DNA of 64,000 bases from Dromiciops gliroides (GCF_019393635.1 NC_057861.1:54201532-54265531); one strand, 5' to 3'; counted from the first letter of the stretch, positions 35,601-45,159 are shown. Numbers and translations: made by a program. The notes: generated by a model not told the origin, from the letters alone.

Positions 35601-38600
35601 AAGTGAGAGTATTTATCCATCCCTACTCTCAAAAATTTAGTCCACTCGAGGATACCGGGAATATAAGAAAAAATGCTTTAAGACAACAATAGGGTGGTAG
35701 GTAGATTTTAAAGCTGGACATTAGCCCTTACACTAGTACTTTCTTCCATTCTTGGATGATCCCAGATGCATCTATCCTTCCAAATCTTCTTCTGAGCTCC
35801 AGTCTCACTCCCAATTGCCTATTATTCATCTTCAAGTAGCTGTCCCATGGCCATCCTTAGTTCAACATATCCAAAGCAGAACCCATTATCTTTCCCTCCA
35901 GTCCTCCCCACTTCCATACTCCTTCATATCGATGAGGGGTTCACCCTCTTTGCAGTCACCCTGGTTCATAACTTGCGCATCATCTTTGATGTCTCACTCT
36001 CCCCTTACAGTCTGTTGGCATTGTCCTTTCTGCCTTCACCACATCTCTCCTTTTTCCCTTGCACTGGCTAACTTTCTCTCCACGATGCTCTTCCCCCCTC
36101 ACAAGCCTTGGTCCAAGTAGCTCCCTCTCAGGTCGCCTTTCATGTATTCTGTACATATCTTGTGGGCACCTACTTATCGACATGGTGCCAGCTCTAACTT
36201 GCATTAGAGTGCAGGTTTCTTGAAGTCAAGAACTATTTTTGCCTTTCTTTGTATTTCCAGAGTTTAACACACACCTGTCACATGGTGGGCACTTAACAAA
36301 TGCCTGCCGATCCACTGTTGAGGGCCCTTCTAGCCAAGGCCAGCCTACTAGATGTGCGCTTGAGCCCATCTCCTCCCATCTTCTCCAGCATGTTCCTCCC
36401 TCATCCCATCTGTAACCTGCTGTCTTCATACATACCCAAGTTGCTGCCATCTATCCTTAAATAAAAAACCTTTGCTGGAACCGTCATTCCCTCAAGCTAC
36501 TGTCCTTTATCTCTCCTTCCTCTTGTTAACATAGCTCTAGAGAAAGCAGTCTCTGTACGCCTTGCCTCTATTTCCTTTTTCACTCCTCAGGCCTTTGCAG
36601 TGTCCATTCTGACCTCATCTCTGAAACTGACTGCACTCTCCAGAGTTACACTGTGACCACTCTCTTAATTATCCTACCTCTGACTGCTCCTCCATTTTTT
36701 ATTGTCACTCCTTGGCTAGCACATGGTCCACAACAGGCCCCTGCACAACCAGTGTTCTCTAATTCTTTGTCCTGGGTCCGCTTCTCTGCTGTCCTCTCTG
36801 CCTTCTGTCTTGGTGACTTCTTTGGATGGTTTAATTACCTCCTCTAGGCAAGTGACATGTAGATCTTTATATTCAGTTTCTCACCTAAGCTTTGAAGAGT
36901 CCTGCAGCATCACTCTGTGCTTATTGGACATTTCAAAGTATATGTTGTGAAAACATCTCTTAAACTTAGTATGTCAAAACCAGAATTAATTCTCTTTCCT
37001 CCAAACTCATCAGTTTCCTTCCTGGTTTCTGGCGCGGTCACCCAGATTTGTCACCTCAGTATTATCTACAGCTCCTTACTGTGCCTCACCCCATAACCAT
37101 CTCTTGCATTCAGCTTATTCTTATTACTCACACAGCCACCACCTTAGTTCAGGACTTCATTCCCTCTTACCTAGACTGAAAGAGCCTACCAGTTGGTTTC
37201 CCTTCCCAGTCCGCCAAAGAGCTGCTGAAATGGCCGCTTCTTAAGGAGACATCTGACCATGTCACTCCTCTAGTCAGTAAATTGCACTTCTCATACAGTT
37301 TTTCCTGATCCTCTTGACTGGGCAGGTAGGTGGCATAGTGGATGATAGAGTGCTGGGTCTATCATCAAGAAGACCTCGGTTCAAATATGGCTTCAGACGC
37401 TAGCTATGTGACCCTGGGTGAGTCACTTCACCCTGTTTGCCTCAGTTTCCTCATCTGTAAAATGAGCTGGAGAACCACTCCAGTATCTTTGCCAAGAAAA
37501 CCCCAAATGGGGTCAGGAAGAGTTGGACACGATTGAAAAAGACTAAACAATAACAGCCTCACAAGTAGTACTCTGCTTTGCAAGCTGCCTTATGTTTAAC
37601 TGCCTTATGTTTAATCTTGTATTTATTGAACTTACACACGCATGCATGCACCAGTCTCTCCTGAGAGAGACTTTGTTTCTTAAGAGTAAGAATTGTTCCA
37701 TTTTGGTATATACTCTTGGCATTTAGAACAGATTCTAACCTGTACCTGGCACTTTATTAATCAATTGATTGAAAGGACCTCAAAGGTCATTTAGTCCAAC
37801 CCCCTCATCTTACAGATGAGGCAAATGAGGGTCAGAAAGTTTAGGTGACGGGGCAGCTAGGTGACACAGTGGGTAAAGCACTGGCCCTGGATTCAGGAGA
37901 ACCTGAGTTCACACTAGCTGTGTGACCCTGGGCAAGTCACTTAACCCTCATTGCCCCGCCGGCCCCCCCCCCCCCAAAAAAAAAGTTTAGATGACTTTTC
38001 CAGAGGTACACAGGAGGTCAGGGGCAGAACCAGGATTTGAACCCAGGACCTCTGATTGCAAATTGAGCACTTTTCCCACTATGCCACACTTGTTTGTAGC
38101 CAAGAGCTGATTATGTGCTATAATCATTAAGTATAATAGGAATTAGAAAGTGGCAGGCTGGGAGGGAAGCTTCTTGGAATGACAAGACTTGAACTGGAAT
38201 TTGCAGAATGGGTAGGATTTAGCTGGGTAGAGAGGGGTGGTGGTGTCACCTCAAGTTTGGAAAACAAATAAGTGGAAACCAGAAATCGGAGGGTACATGC
38301 ACCTTGTCTGGAGTGAAGGGTTTCTGTTGGGGAGTAAGGGGCGATGTGGTAGTTAAACCCCAGAAGCCAGATTGTGATGGTCAGGGCTGGTGTGCCTGCA
38401 GAGAGAATTTTTAAATCCTCCCTCTAGGCATCCCCATGCCTGTCACTGGCTTCCCCATGTCCACTCCAGGCATTCTCATATGTCCTGTTGATTCTTGTCC
38501 CAAGAAAGATGGCCAGGGTGAGGGTGGGGGGTGGTTATCCCATCTGGACAGGCACGTAGCCAGCTTCCTCCAGGTCTAAGCATAGATCTGGGGACAACAT

Positions 38601-40712
38601 CCATGGATTTGTAGCCTTCAGAACTCTGACTGTGCATATGGAATTCCTTTCCCTGGGTGGGCCGGAAGTACTCATGTGACGGGATAAATGAACCTGTTGT
38701 CCTTTCCCCCACCAGCATCGTTAGAGCTCTAATTAGAAGATGCTGTTTGGCTCTGAGTATTAACATCTTACGTTTCTGACTCAGAAGCAATCCTAGTCTG
38801 TTACTGCTCTGAACTCGGGGCCTTTGGCTCCATGGGGGATATCATGGGATCTGTGCATTGTACCAGTATGGTCTCGAGCCCTTCCCTCCCCATTCTTAGC
38901 ATCTCTGTATGTCAGCGTGCCTGGAGGGGATAGAAACAGACATCTAAGAGACTATCGCTCAGCCGTCCCTGTCTGATCTCTTCCTGTTTGCTCAGGTGCC
39001 AAGTAGGGAGATTGACAAGGCTGAGGGCAAGTTTTGGACCCACTGGAACAGAGAAACCAAGCAGGTAAGCAGATAAGAAAATTGGCCTAAATGTTGTTGA
39101 GCTCTTTGCTAATTTGGGGGTCTCTGTAACCCCTGGTGAGCCAGTAACTTCACAGGCAAGGAGAGTGGTCCCCTTGGTTCCAGATGGATAGTCCCCCAGG
39201 GCTAGGCATTACCAAATCAGAATTCCATTGTATCCTGTGACTAAATGTTGACTTGTGCAGAGGGGAGGCTTCTCTGGCTAAGATCCGCACTCCCAGCGAC
39301 AAGCTTCCTTCTGTGTCTGCACCCAGCGCGAGCTGGAGATCTCAGCACTGCAGCTCACAGGGAGGCCCTTGCTAGGAATGGGAAGCCCTCTACTCTGGCC
39401 TGTGCGGGTCATGACGGTTGTTCACTCAGTGAGACTTGGGAGACGGGAGGTCGGCCCGGTAATTTGTGGCTTAGAATAGAGCCTCTCTGGACATTTGTTT
39501 CCCCTCCAGATCTCAGAGAGAGGCCTCTGCGTCTGCTCTGAGGGAAGGAAGCAGCTCCAAGCAAAGCTTATTGAAGTTCCCTGGGGAATGTGGGGCCTGC
39601 AGGACCGTGAGGTCTCAGATTTGCTTCTTCATCTTTCTCTTTTCTTTCAGTTTTTTCTCCAGTTCCATTTTAAGATGGAGAAGCCTCCTGCTCCTCCAGC
39701 CCTCCCTGCTGGGCCTCCTGGGGTGAAGCGGCCCCCCCCCCCACTGATGAATGGTTTGCCTCCTCGACCTCCTCTGCCAGAGTCTTTGCCACCACCGCCT
39801 CCAGGCGGCATGCCTCTGCCACCCATGCCTCCCAGTGGGCCTGCACCTCCTGGGCCTCCTCAGATGCCCCCTCCTGCACCTGGAGTTCATCCCCCTGCTC
39901 CTGGGGTTCACCCTGCAGCTCCTGGGGTTCACCCCCCTACTCCTGGGGTTCATCCCCCAGCTCCTGGGGTACACCCCCCAGCTCCAGGAGTACACCCTCC
40001 CGCTCCTGGGGTACACCCTCCCGCTCCTGGAGTGCATCCCCCAGCTCCTGGGGTTCATCCTCAGGCTCCAGGGGTACACCCCCAAGCACCAGGGGTTCAT
40101 CCCCAAGCTCCTGGAGTTCATCCTCAGGCTCCAGGAGTACACCCCCAGGCTCCAGGAGTACATCCCCAAGCTCCAGGAGTACACCCCCAAGCACCTGGGG
40201 TTCATCCTCAGGCTCCAGGGGTACACCCCCAAGCACCAGGGGTTCATCCCCAAGCTCCTGGGGTTCACCCACAGGCCCCAGGAGTACACCCCCAAGCTCC
40301 TGGGGTTCATCCTCAGGCTCCAGGGGTACACCCCCAAGCACCAGGAGTTCATCCCCAAGCACCAGGGGTTCATCCCCAAGCTCCTGGGGTTCACCCACAG
40401 GCCCCAGGAGTACACCCTCAAGCACCTGGGGTTCATCCTCAGGCTCCAGGGGTACACCCCCAAGCACCAGGGGTTCATCCCCAAGCTCCTGGGGTACATC
40501 CCCAGGCTCCTGGGGTTCATCCCCAGGCTCCTGGGGTTCATCCTCAGGCTCCAGGGGTTCATCCTCAGGCTCCTGGGGTTCACCCTCAAGCCCCAGGTGT
40601 ACACCCCCAAAACCCAGGAGTACATCCCCCAACTCCTATGCCCCCAATGTTGAGGCCCCCTCTTCCCTCGGAAGGACCTGGAAATATCCCTCCTCCTCCA
40701 CCAACCAATTGA
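23484..40712 (+). CDS. SF3A2: SF3A2, splicing factor 3a subunit 2 (SF3a66), gene span
   Basis: Eight coding exons: 23484-23609, 25041-25112, 27359-27405, 31649-31758, 34908-34957, 35278-35418, 38996-39064 and 39651-40712. Together they give 1677 bases, 558 aa. The protein starts MDFQHRPGGKTGSGG, as in human. Residues 54-81 form the matrin-type C2H2 zinc finger with Cys56, Cys59, His72 and His78. The region to about residue 215 is nearly identical to human and binds SF3A1 and SF3A3 in the SF3a complex of the 17S U2 snRNP, needed for prespliceosome formation in the nucleus. The C-terminal third is proline-rich, then 36 heptads of the type APGVHPQ (residues about 281-531), then PTPMPPMLRPPLP. 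Human SF3A2 is 464 aa, so nearly all the extra length is in the heptads. Introns are GT-AG with consistent phase. Confidence 0.97.
23748..23935 (+). repeat. MIR/THER-type SINE fragment
   Basis: GGAGTCAAGAGACTTAAGTTC, CTTGGACAAGTTAACCTC and CCATAAAATGAGTGGCTTGG in MIR order, in SF3A2 intron 2. Confidence 0.55.
25041..25112 (+). CDS. SF3A2: SF3A2 coding exon 2
   Basis: Residues 43-66, DPYFMKNHLGSYECKLC onward: the Cys pair of the zinc finger. Acceptor TTTCTAG, donor GTGAGT. Confidence 0.97.
25151..26012 (+). repeat. Marsupial long SINE split by an LTR
   Basis: The 5' half is 25151-25278 and the 3' half about 25876-26012 (CCTCGGTTTCCTCATCTG to TGAGCAACAACAC). The two halves join into one long-family SINE. 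Confidence 0.8.
25279..25875 (-). mobile_element. Solo LTR, antisense, inside a SINE
   Basis: About 597 bases. Read on the minus strand it starts TGATGG and ends CACAACA, with AATAAA close to its 3' end followed by ACTTTAGAAACTGAG. No internal retroviral region is present. The target duplication is approximate (ACTT / ATTT). It differs from the LTR at 21261, so two families are represented. Fossil; it post-dates the marsupial SINE it splits. Confidence 0.65.
27222..27295 (-). repeat. Marsupial short SINE, partial
   Basis: Only the head half remains: TTTGAACTCAGGTCCTCCTG to CGCCATCTAGCTTCCC. It lies 60 bases before SF3A2 coding exon 3. Confidence 0.75.
27359..27405 (+). CDS. SF3A2: SF3A2 coding exon 3
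   Basis: GSYLAHTQGKKHQTN plus two bases of Leu82: the His pair of the zinc finger. Acceptor CTGCACAG, donor GTAAGT. Confidence 0.97.
27455..27735 (+). repeat. L2 LINE 3' end
   Basis: AAGTCCCAACTAAAACTC, GAGCTCCTTGAGGGTGGGG and CACTTAATAAATATTCATTG are diagnostic L2 3' blocks. Confidence 0.8.
27987..28119. repeat. hAT-like MITE, 133 bases
   Basis: Terminal inverted repeats CACGGGTTAGCAAACTGTAG and (opposite strand) CAGGAGTTAGCAAACTATTG. Flanked by GCCTAGAA and CTCTAGAA, a degraded 8-base duplication as hAT elements make. Confidence 0.75.
29521..30830 (+). repeat. Long unclassified interspersed repeat, near-complete copy
   Basis: Same family as 19796-20300. Blocks in order include TGCCGGGCACTGATTAGGGC, AAAGCCAAACAGTTTTTATA, ATGAGTTCAGTTTTGAACAC and GATGTCCAAGAGGCAG. 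It is interrupted by another repeat near 29868-30000 and by a SINE at 30149-30315. Confidence 0.6.
30149..30315 (-). repeat. Marsupial short SINE
   Basis: Antisense; duplication AGAAGATTTTTTTG on both sides. Confidence 0.92.
31649..31758 (+). CDS. SF3A2: SF3A2 coding exon 4
   Basis: ARRAAKEAKEAPAQPAPEKV to GRPGYK. Acceptor GACTGTAG, donor GTATGT. Confidence 0.97.
32893..33038 (+). repeat. Marsupial short SINE
   Basis: Duplication AAAGAGGTACAAGGTAG (one mismatch between copies). Confidence 0.92.
33690..33935 (-). repeat. MIR-type SINE
   Basis: TTACAGAGGACATACTGAG and GAGGTCACATAGGTAGCAAG, ending CCACTGTACTATGC. Confidence 0.6.
34041..34215 (-). repeat. Marsupial short SINE with long T/CTTT tail
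   Basis: Antisense; duplication CTACAGTTTTTT-like at both ends. The poly-A end shows a (TTTC)n microsatellite. Confidence 0.9.
34908..34957 (+). CDS. SF3A2: SF3A2 coding exon 5
   Basis: Completes Val, then TKQRDTELGQQSLLFQ (human has SEMGQ for TELGQ). Acceptor TATGTCAG, donor GTAAGG. Confidence 0.97.
35278..35418 (+). CDS. SF3A2: SF3A2 coding exon 6
   Basis: IDYPEIAESIMPRHRFMSAY to ETIAFK. Acceptor GGCCTACAG, donor GTAATG. Confidence 0.97.
35745..36315 (+). repeat. L2 LINE fragment
   Basis: AACATATCCAAAGCAGAACC, CAGTCACCCTGGTTCATAAC, and the 3' end GAGTGCAGGTTTCTTGAAG to CACTTAACAAATGCCTGC. Confidence 0.7.
36320..37318 (+). repeat. Second L2/CR1 fragment
   Basis: TGGTTTAATTACCTCCTC, TTATTGGACATTTCAAAG, CCAGAATTAATTCTCTTTCC and ATCTGACCATGTCACTCC follow the L2 ORF2 order, with several small deletions. 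Confidence 0.65.
37319..37552 (+). repeat. Marsupial long SINE
   Basis: GGGCAGGTAGGTGGCATAG head, then TCATCTGTAAAATGAGCTGG and AACCCCAAATGGGGTCAGG; ends AAACAATAACAG. Confidence 0.88.
37768..38095 (-). repeat. MIR-type SINE split by a younger SINE
   Basis: CATTTAGTCCAACCCCCTC, TACAGATGAGGCAAATGAGG, then after the insertion GGCAGAACCAGGATTTGAAC and CCCACTATGCCACAC. Confidence 0.75.
37850..37984 (+). repeat. Marsupial short SINE nested in MIR
   Basis: Duplication AGTTTAGGTGAC / AGTTTAGATGAC. The 3' end has a C run before the A tail. Confidence 0.9.
38996..39064 (+). CDS. SF3A2: SF3A2 coding exon 7
   Basis: VPSREIDKAEGKFWTHWN to ETKQ. Acceptor TTTGCTCAG, donor GTAAGC. Confidence 0.97.
39651..40712 (+). 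CDS. SF3A2: SF3A2 coding exon 8, proline-rich heptad tail and stop
   Basis: Starts FFLQFHFKMEKPPAPPALP after TTCTTTCAG and ends NIPPPPPTN, TGA at 40710-40712. Residues 206-558. Holds the heptad array. Confidence 0.96.
   Translation, partial: FFLQFHFKMEKPPAPPALPAGPPGVKRPPPPLMNGLPPRPPLPESLPPPPPGGMPLPPMPPSGPAPPGPPQMPPPAPGVHPPAPGVHPAAPGVHPPTPGVHPPAPGVHPPAPGVHPPAPGVHPPAPGVHPPAPGVHPQAPGVHPQAPGVHPQAPGVHPQAPGVHPQAPGVHPQAPGVHPQAPGVHPQAPGVHPQAPGVHPQAPGVHPQAPGVHPQAPGVHPQAPGVHPQAPGVHPQAPGVHPQAPGVHPQAPGVHPQAPGVHPQAPGVHPQAPGVHPQAPGVHPQAPGVHPQAPGVHPQAPGVHPQAPGVHPQAPGVHPQNPGVHPPTPMPPMLRPPLPSEGPGNIPPPPPTN
39876..40634 (+). repeat. SF3A2: 21-base coding minisatellite, 36 heptad units in SF3A2
   Basis: The GVHP codons recur every 21 bases from 39882 to 40617 without any indel. 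Units 1-9 mostly have P or A before the next unit; units 10-36 are almost all Q (QAPGVHP). Synonymous third-base changes and CAT/CAC, CTC/CAG-type variants mark distinct units. Confidence 0.96.
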
Positions 40713-40823
40713 AAAGCTTTTGCTCCTCCCCCTCCATTGGGTTTTATCTACATTGCGTCATTTCCCCAAAGACAAATTTGGGTGTTTTTTGTACAGGGGT
40801 TTTGAACTCTGTCCTCAAAGTTA

Positions 40824-40829
40824 ATTAAA
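40824..40829 (+). terminator. SF3A2: Probable SF3A2 polyadenylation signal ATTAAA
   Basis: ATTAAA lies 112 bases past the stop and is followed by a TTGTTT stretch. No AATAAA is closer. Confidence 0.5.
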
Positions 40830-42534
40830 TAGGTTTCTACCTTGTTTACGGTGAATGGAGTAATGTGGAATAGTCTCATTAAGCTACTGTAGAGCCCCGG
40901 TCAGCAGTCCCTTGGAAGTAGCCAACCACTTCATCACCTTTCTCCAGTTACTATGTATATTGGGTTGAGGAAGAAAACTGCTGATTGTCTGGTGCTATGA
41001 CTCATGCAGATGTTTCTAAGGAACATGTTGGGTCGGATAGCCCTCGTCCTTTGTCTTGTTGAATCGGTGGACTCTTGACACCCTCCCAAGCCTTGGCAAG
41101 AGTTCCATCCAACAAACATCTTCCCAGAATAGGCACTGTGTACACTTTTCCCCATTAAGTCTTGAGTTTGTCACAGCAGATCTGCATCCTGTATTTTTAA
41201 TAGGTATAGCTTCCCAACTCCAGCACTTTGCTTGAATCTTAGAGTCAGGGGAGGGAGGTGTATGCATGTCTCTGAAAACATCTGATATGGGCCTTAGGTG
41301 GGCTGCAGATTTTGAATACTCTGTAAAGCCAGTTTTTAAGAGACATTTTATATTCCTGTTGCGTTGTCAATTTGAGCTTGGTACTAATGGAGCCAAGGTC
41401 ATGCATTTATGTCGAATACTCAGCTCCAACCCCAGGCAGGTGTTTCACAAGCATGCCCACGTAACCTGGTAGGTTGGTGACTTAGAATCTCCTTCCAATT
41501 CCCTCCCCCTCCCAGCTATCATAAGCCCATGTTCTACAGAGGAAAAGAGGGATTTCACTTCCTCTTCCCACCCACCCCAAAAGCCTAGACTTAAAAATTT
41601 TCTCACTTTTTTTCTCTGTGCAGTTAGTTTTATGTGGGTGGTCAGTTCCTTTCAAAGAACGTTGCTCACATATGGTATGGCCAGCCTCCTATTAGGTAGC
41701 ATGGGGAAATGAGGAGACTTTCTAAAAAAAAAAAAAAAAAGTTGGAAAGGCAAGATAGACACATATGCAACAATGAGAAAATAGCATCGGACGGTAACCA
41801 GTTTCTAGTTTCAGCTTTGTCAGGAGTTGGAAGGGACTTCAAAGGTTGCTGGCCCGCATCTGACCAAGAAATCCCTTGGATAACATTCTTAAGAAGTTTC
41901 TGTAACTCTCGAGGAGTAGTTTAGTTGTATTGCCTCTGTCTGGAGACCTGTAATAAGAAAGGCTAACACCTGTAGCGATCTGCTGCATTCAGGACACGCC
42001 TAATTATTTTTCCTTAGAGCACCTGAAATCTGCCTGTCTGCCATGTTGTTCCTACTTCTGAACTCATGTCTTCACCCAGTCTGTATTAGTGAAGATGATT
42101 TTTTTTCCAACCCAAATGTAAGATTTCACTTTTCATCATGATTAAATGTCAGTGTATTCAGTTGTACCAAAATTCCACCTCACTCAAACTAACCCTTCCT
42201 TTTGATCTGTCGATCTTTTTGGATCCTGATTCTCCTCCAACATGGGAATGTTCCCTACAGCTTGGTCATCTGCACATCGAACAAGTATGCCAGATAATAT
42301 ACGTTAAACCATTTATGAAAATGTTGAGCAGCATATGGTCTGACCTACTAGAAACTTTTCACTTCCAGCCATTAATGAATATTGTTTCAGTAAGTCATTC
42401 AACACATTCTAAGTTAGCTTAAATATACGTACTATCATTTAATTGCATCTCTCCATCTTGTCTGTGAAGATAGCAAGAGTGGCCTCATCAGATGCTTTGC
42501 AGAAATCCTGAGTGTCCCACATCTTTACTAGTCT

Positions 42535-42748
42535 AGTTGATGTTCAGTTCAACTCTTCATGACCCCTTTTGGGTTTTCTTGGCAAAGATACTAGAGTAGT
42601 TCGATATTTCCTTCTCCAACTCATTTGACAGGTGGCGAACTGATTACTTGCCCAGGGTCACACAGCTAAGTGTCTAAGAATGGATTTAAACTAAGGAAGA
42701 TGAGTCTTTCTGACTCCGTCTGGCACTCAAGCTACCTAGTTGCCCTCC
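42535..42748 (-). repeat. Marsupial long SINE
   Basis: GTTCAACTCTTCATGACCCC, GGTTTTCTTGGCAAAGATAC and CTTGCCCAGGGTCACACAGC in antisense order. Confidence 0.8.
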
Positions 42749-43428
42749 CAGTTTAGTTAATTAGCTTTGTCAAAAATGGAAATGAGGTTAGTCTGACACA
42801 GCCTATTCTTAAAAAAATAATTGTTTGCTATGCACTTGCCCAAAATCAAACAACCATTTCCACCTACATACTGGAACAGGAAAAAGAATGCACATGAAAC
42901 CATAAGACTCCCTTCCGTAAGCTTGCATTTCTTTTCAAAATTACATAAATTCAACACGTTAGTTTAAAAGCTGTTCTGCTTATCTAACCTCTTCCTGTTC
43001 TCTTTGCACATTTTTAAAATGCTGCAATGGCTGTCTTTTATTTCCCCTTTTCATTTTTATATCACTAGTCCCTCCCAAACCCACTCCTACAGGCTTAAAA
43101 AAAAAAGCTTAGTTAGGCAAAACAAGCCCATCCATCCGTGACATGGCCTATTTTTGAAGCCACATTGGCTTTTAGTAATCAGTGCTTCCCTCAGAAACTG
43201 TCTTAATACGCTCTAGAACATTATAAGTTTGCAGATTTTACCCTCTGAAAGTAAGACATCTTGCTGTTGTGCTTTTTGTTTCCCAGGGTCTTGTTAAGAT
43301 CACCAACAGTAACTTATCTATCGTATATGCCTGTTCTTTTATTACTCTAGTATGTAATGGTAAATTTGGTGGCAAATTGAGTTCCCCACACATCCATATC
43401 AGTAACTTTAAGCATCTTCTTTTATTTA

Positions 43429-43576
43429 TGGGGCAATTAGTTGGTGCAGTGGGTAGACCACTGGACCTCAAGTCAGGAAGACCCGAGTTCAAATTAAGCC
43501 TCAGATATTCACTAGCTGTGTGATCCTGGGCTAGTCACTTAACCCTGATTGCCTCCAAAAGCAAAACAAAAAAAAT
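43429..43576 (+). repeat. Marsupial short SINE
   Basis: GGGGCAATTAGTTGGTGCAG head; diverged copy with an A-rich tail. Confidence 0.85.
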
Positions 43577-43695
43577 CCCACAGTTTTTTAAAAAGATGAT
43601 GTAGAACCTTGGGTACATGTCAGACTGCCCAGATTTCATCCTCTCGCCTCTGTCACAAAGTTCTTGTCATTTTCAGTTTAGAAACCAATCAGCCA

Positions 43696-43841
43696 GGGGC
43701 AGCTAGGTAGTGCAATGGATAAAGCACTGGCCCTGGAGTCAGGAATACCTGAGTTCAAATTTGACCCCAGACACTTGACGCTTACTAGCTGTGTGACCTT
43801 GGGCAAGTCACTTAACCCTCATTGCCCCACAAAAAAAAGGG
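43696..43841 (+). repeat. Marsupial short SINE (CATTGCCC subtype)
   Basis: Full length, ending CCCTCATTGCCCCAC then A run. Confidence 0.92.
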
Positions 43842-43856
43842 AAATTATATGTACCC

Positions 43857-43930
43857 GGGGCAGCTAGGTGGTACAGTGGATAAAGCATTGGCCCTGGAAT
43901 CAGGAGGGCCTGAGTTCAAATCCAGCCTCA
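43857..43930 (+). repeat. Marsupial short SINE, 5' half only
   Basis: Runs from GGGGCAGCTAGGTGGTACAG to AAATCCAGCCTCA, where the next SINE begins directly. Confidence 0.9.
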
Positions 43931-44083
43931 AGGGGCAGCTAGGTGGCGAAGAGGATAGAGCACTGGCCCTGGAATCAGGAGTACCTGAGTTCAAATCCGG
44001 CCTCAGACACTTAACACTTATTAGCTGTGTCACCCTGGGCAAGTCACTTAACCCCAATTACCTCACTAAAAAAACAAAACTAA
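43931..44083 (+). repeat. Marsupial short SINE (CCAATT subtype)
   Basis: Abuts the truncated copy head to tail; ends CCCCAATTACCTCACT then A-rich sequence. Confidence 0.9.
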
Positions 44084-44950
44084 AGTTTTCTTTATTTGGT
44101 GCTAGGGGAAGTGACCCAGTGGGAAGTCAAAAGACTTCACCCCTCCAGGAGGGTTTAGAAACATTCCCTCCCAGAACACAGGGAAGAAAAAAGCTTTCAT
44201 AGAGGATAGAAGGGGTATCCACTGGAAAACTGGAAAGTTCCCTTTTGGGGTGGGGTGGGAAAAGCTTGGATGCTTGTCCTATTCCTGAAAGTCGAGGGAG
44301 ATTTTTTGTGAATGATGGTCCTGACCTTTGGGTTATTCTCTGTCTCCTAGCTCAGGTCAGGTAGTAGCCACACCTAATGGACTTTTCTGCTGTAAGATTT
44401 TATCTCCCCATACTTCTTAGGTGTGCCCGTCCTGATATCGAGCTGGTCCATCTAAACTTTAATAGTCCCTTGTTTCCTCCATATGGCTGTTCTGTTGTCT
44501 GGTCATCTTTGGTTTTGCTTCTCAAAGGAGAAACTTCTGATTTACTCCAAGCCCATGCCACATTCCTGTGAAAAAGCTCATTGCCCAGCTTGCCAAAACA
44601 AGGCTTCTAGCTATGCTGTGGTGTCCTTATGGAGCTGTAGCTGCCTTGGTGAAAACTGACTGATGCACACAGCCCATGGGCAGAGCCCTGACTTCCTAGG
44701 GCCCAGTGGAGTTCCCCAGAGGCCAGACCACCAGGATTTACATTCATTCCCCCACCTCCTTGGGTTTGGCTCCCTCCTCCCCACACTGTTTGTTCCTCGT
44801 CTGTCTGAACTGTACACTCCCAGCTCAGATTCCCACTCGCATTTTTAAAAAATCAGCCAAGGACAGCATTTTGACAAATCCGGTCAACAGCCCCAAATTT
44901 ATATCACTTCTAAGAAGCAAGATACCCAGCACAAAAATAGAACAGAAAGA

Positions 44951-45159
44951 GCCCTTTGAAAGGGCCTCCCCTCACATTCAGACTGTTGGTCTCCCAGGGT
45001 CCCAAAGGATGTACTCTGCATTGTCGATTCAAGGTCGCCTCCATTGGGAAGAGATAGTCATCCCTCCCTCCCTCACAAACAGTCTGGAGAAGGCATTTCT
45101 GCCACCTTAATCTCATAAAAGCCCCAGTTAGCCAAAGGCTTGGTCACAAGCAGCCCAAG
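44951..45159 (+). promoter_or_regulatory. AMH: AMH proximal promoter
   Basis: Visible elements: palindrome GCCCTTTGAAAGGGC (44951-44965, containing CTTTGA), CATTGT (45019-45024, a SOX core on the minus strand), TCAAGGTCG (45029-45037, SF-1-like), AGATAG (45052-45057, GATA), TATA-like CATAAAAG (45114-45121), and GCTTGGTCAC close to the start. SF-1, SOX9 and GATA4 are known activators of mammalian AMH in Sertoli cells; occupancy here is inference. The TATA-like box predicts a very short 5' UTR, as in human. Confidence 0.6.

Larger units (their letters stand above)
40850..45150. other. SF3A2-AMH intergenic region
   Basis: Holds one long SINE (42535-42748), a SINE cluster (43429-44083) and otherwise AT-rich sequence with no coding frame that I recognise. 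The last 300 bases form the AMH promoter. Confidence 0.7.

Noticed and set aside
39876-40634. CRISPR-like regular repeat.
   Set aside because: Units are contiguous coding heptads with no spacers, in a mammalian genome.
39615-40653. Long open frames of 336 and 231 residues (minus) and 300 residues (plus, other frame) overlapping the SF3A2 last exon.
   Set aside because: A 21-base repeat without stops in one unit is open in several frames at once; these are shadows of the heptad array.
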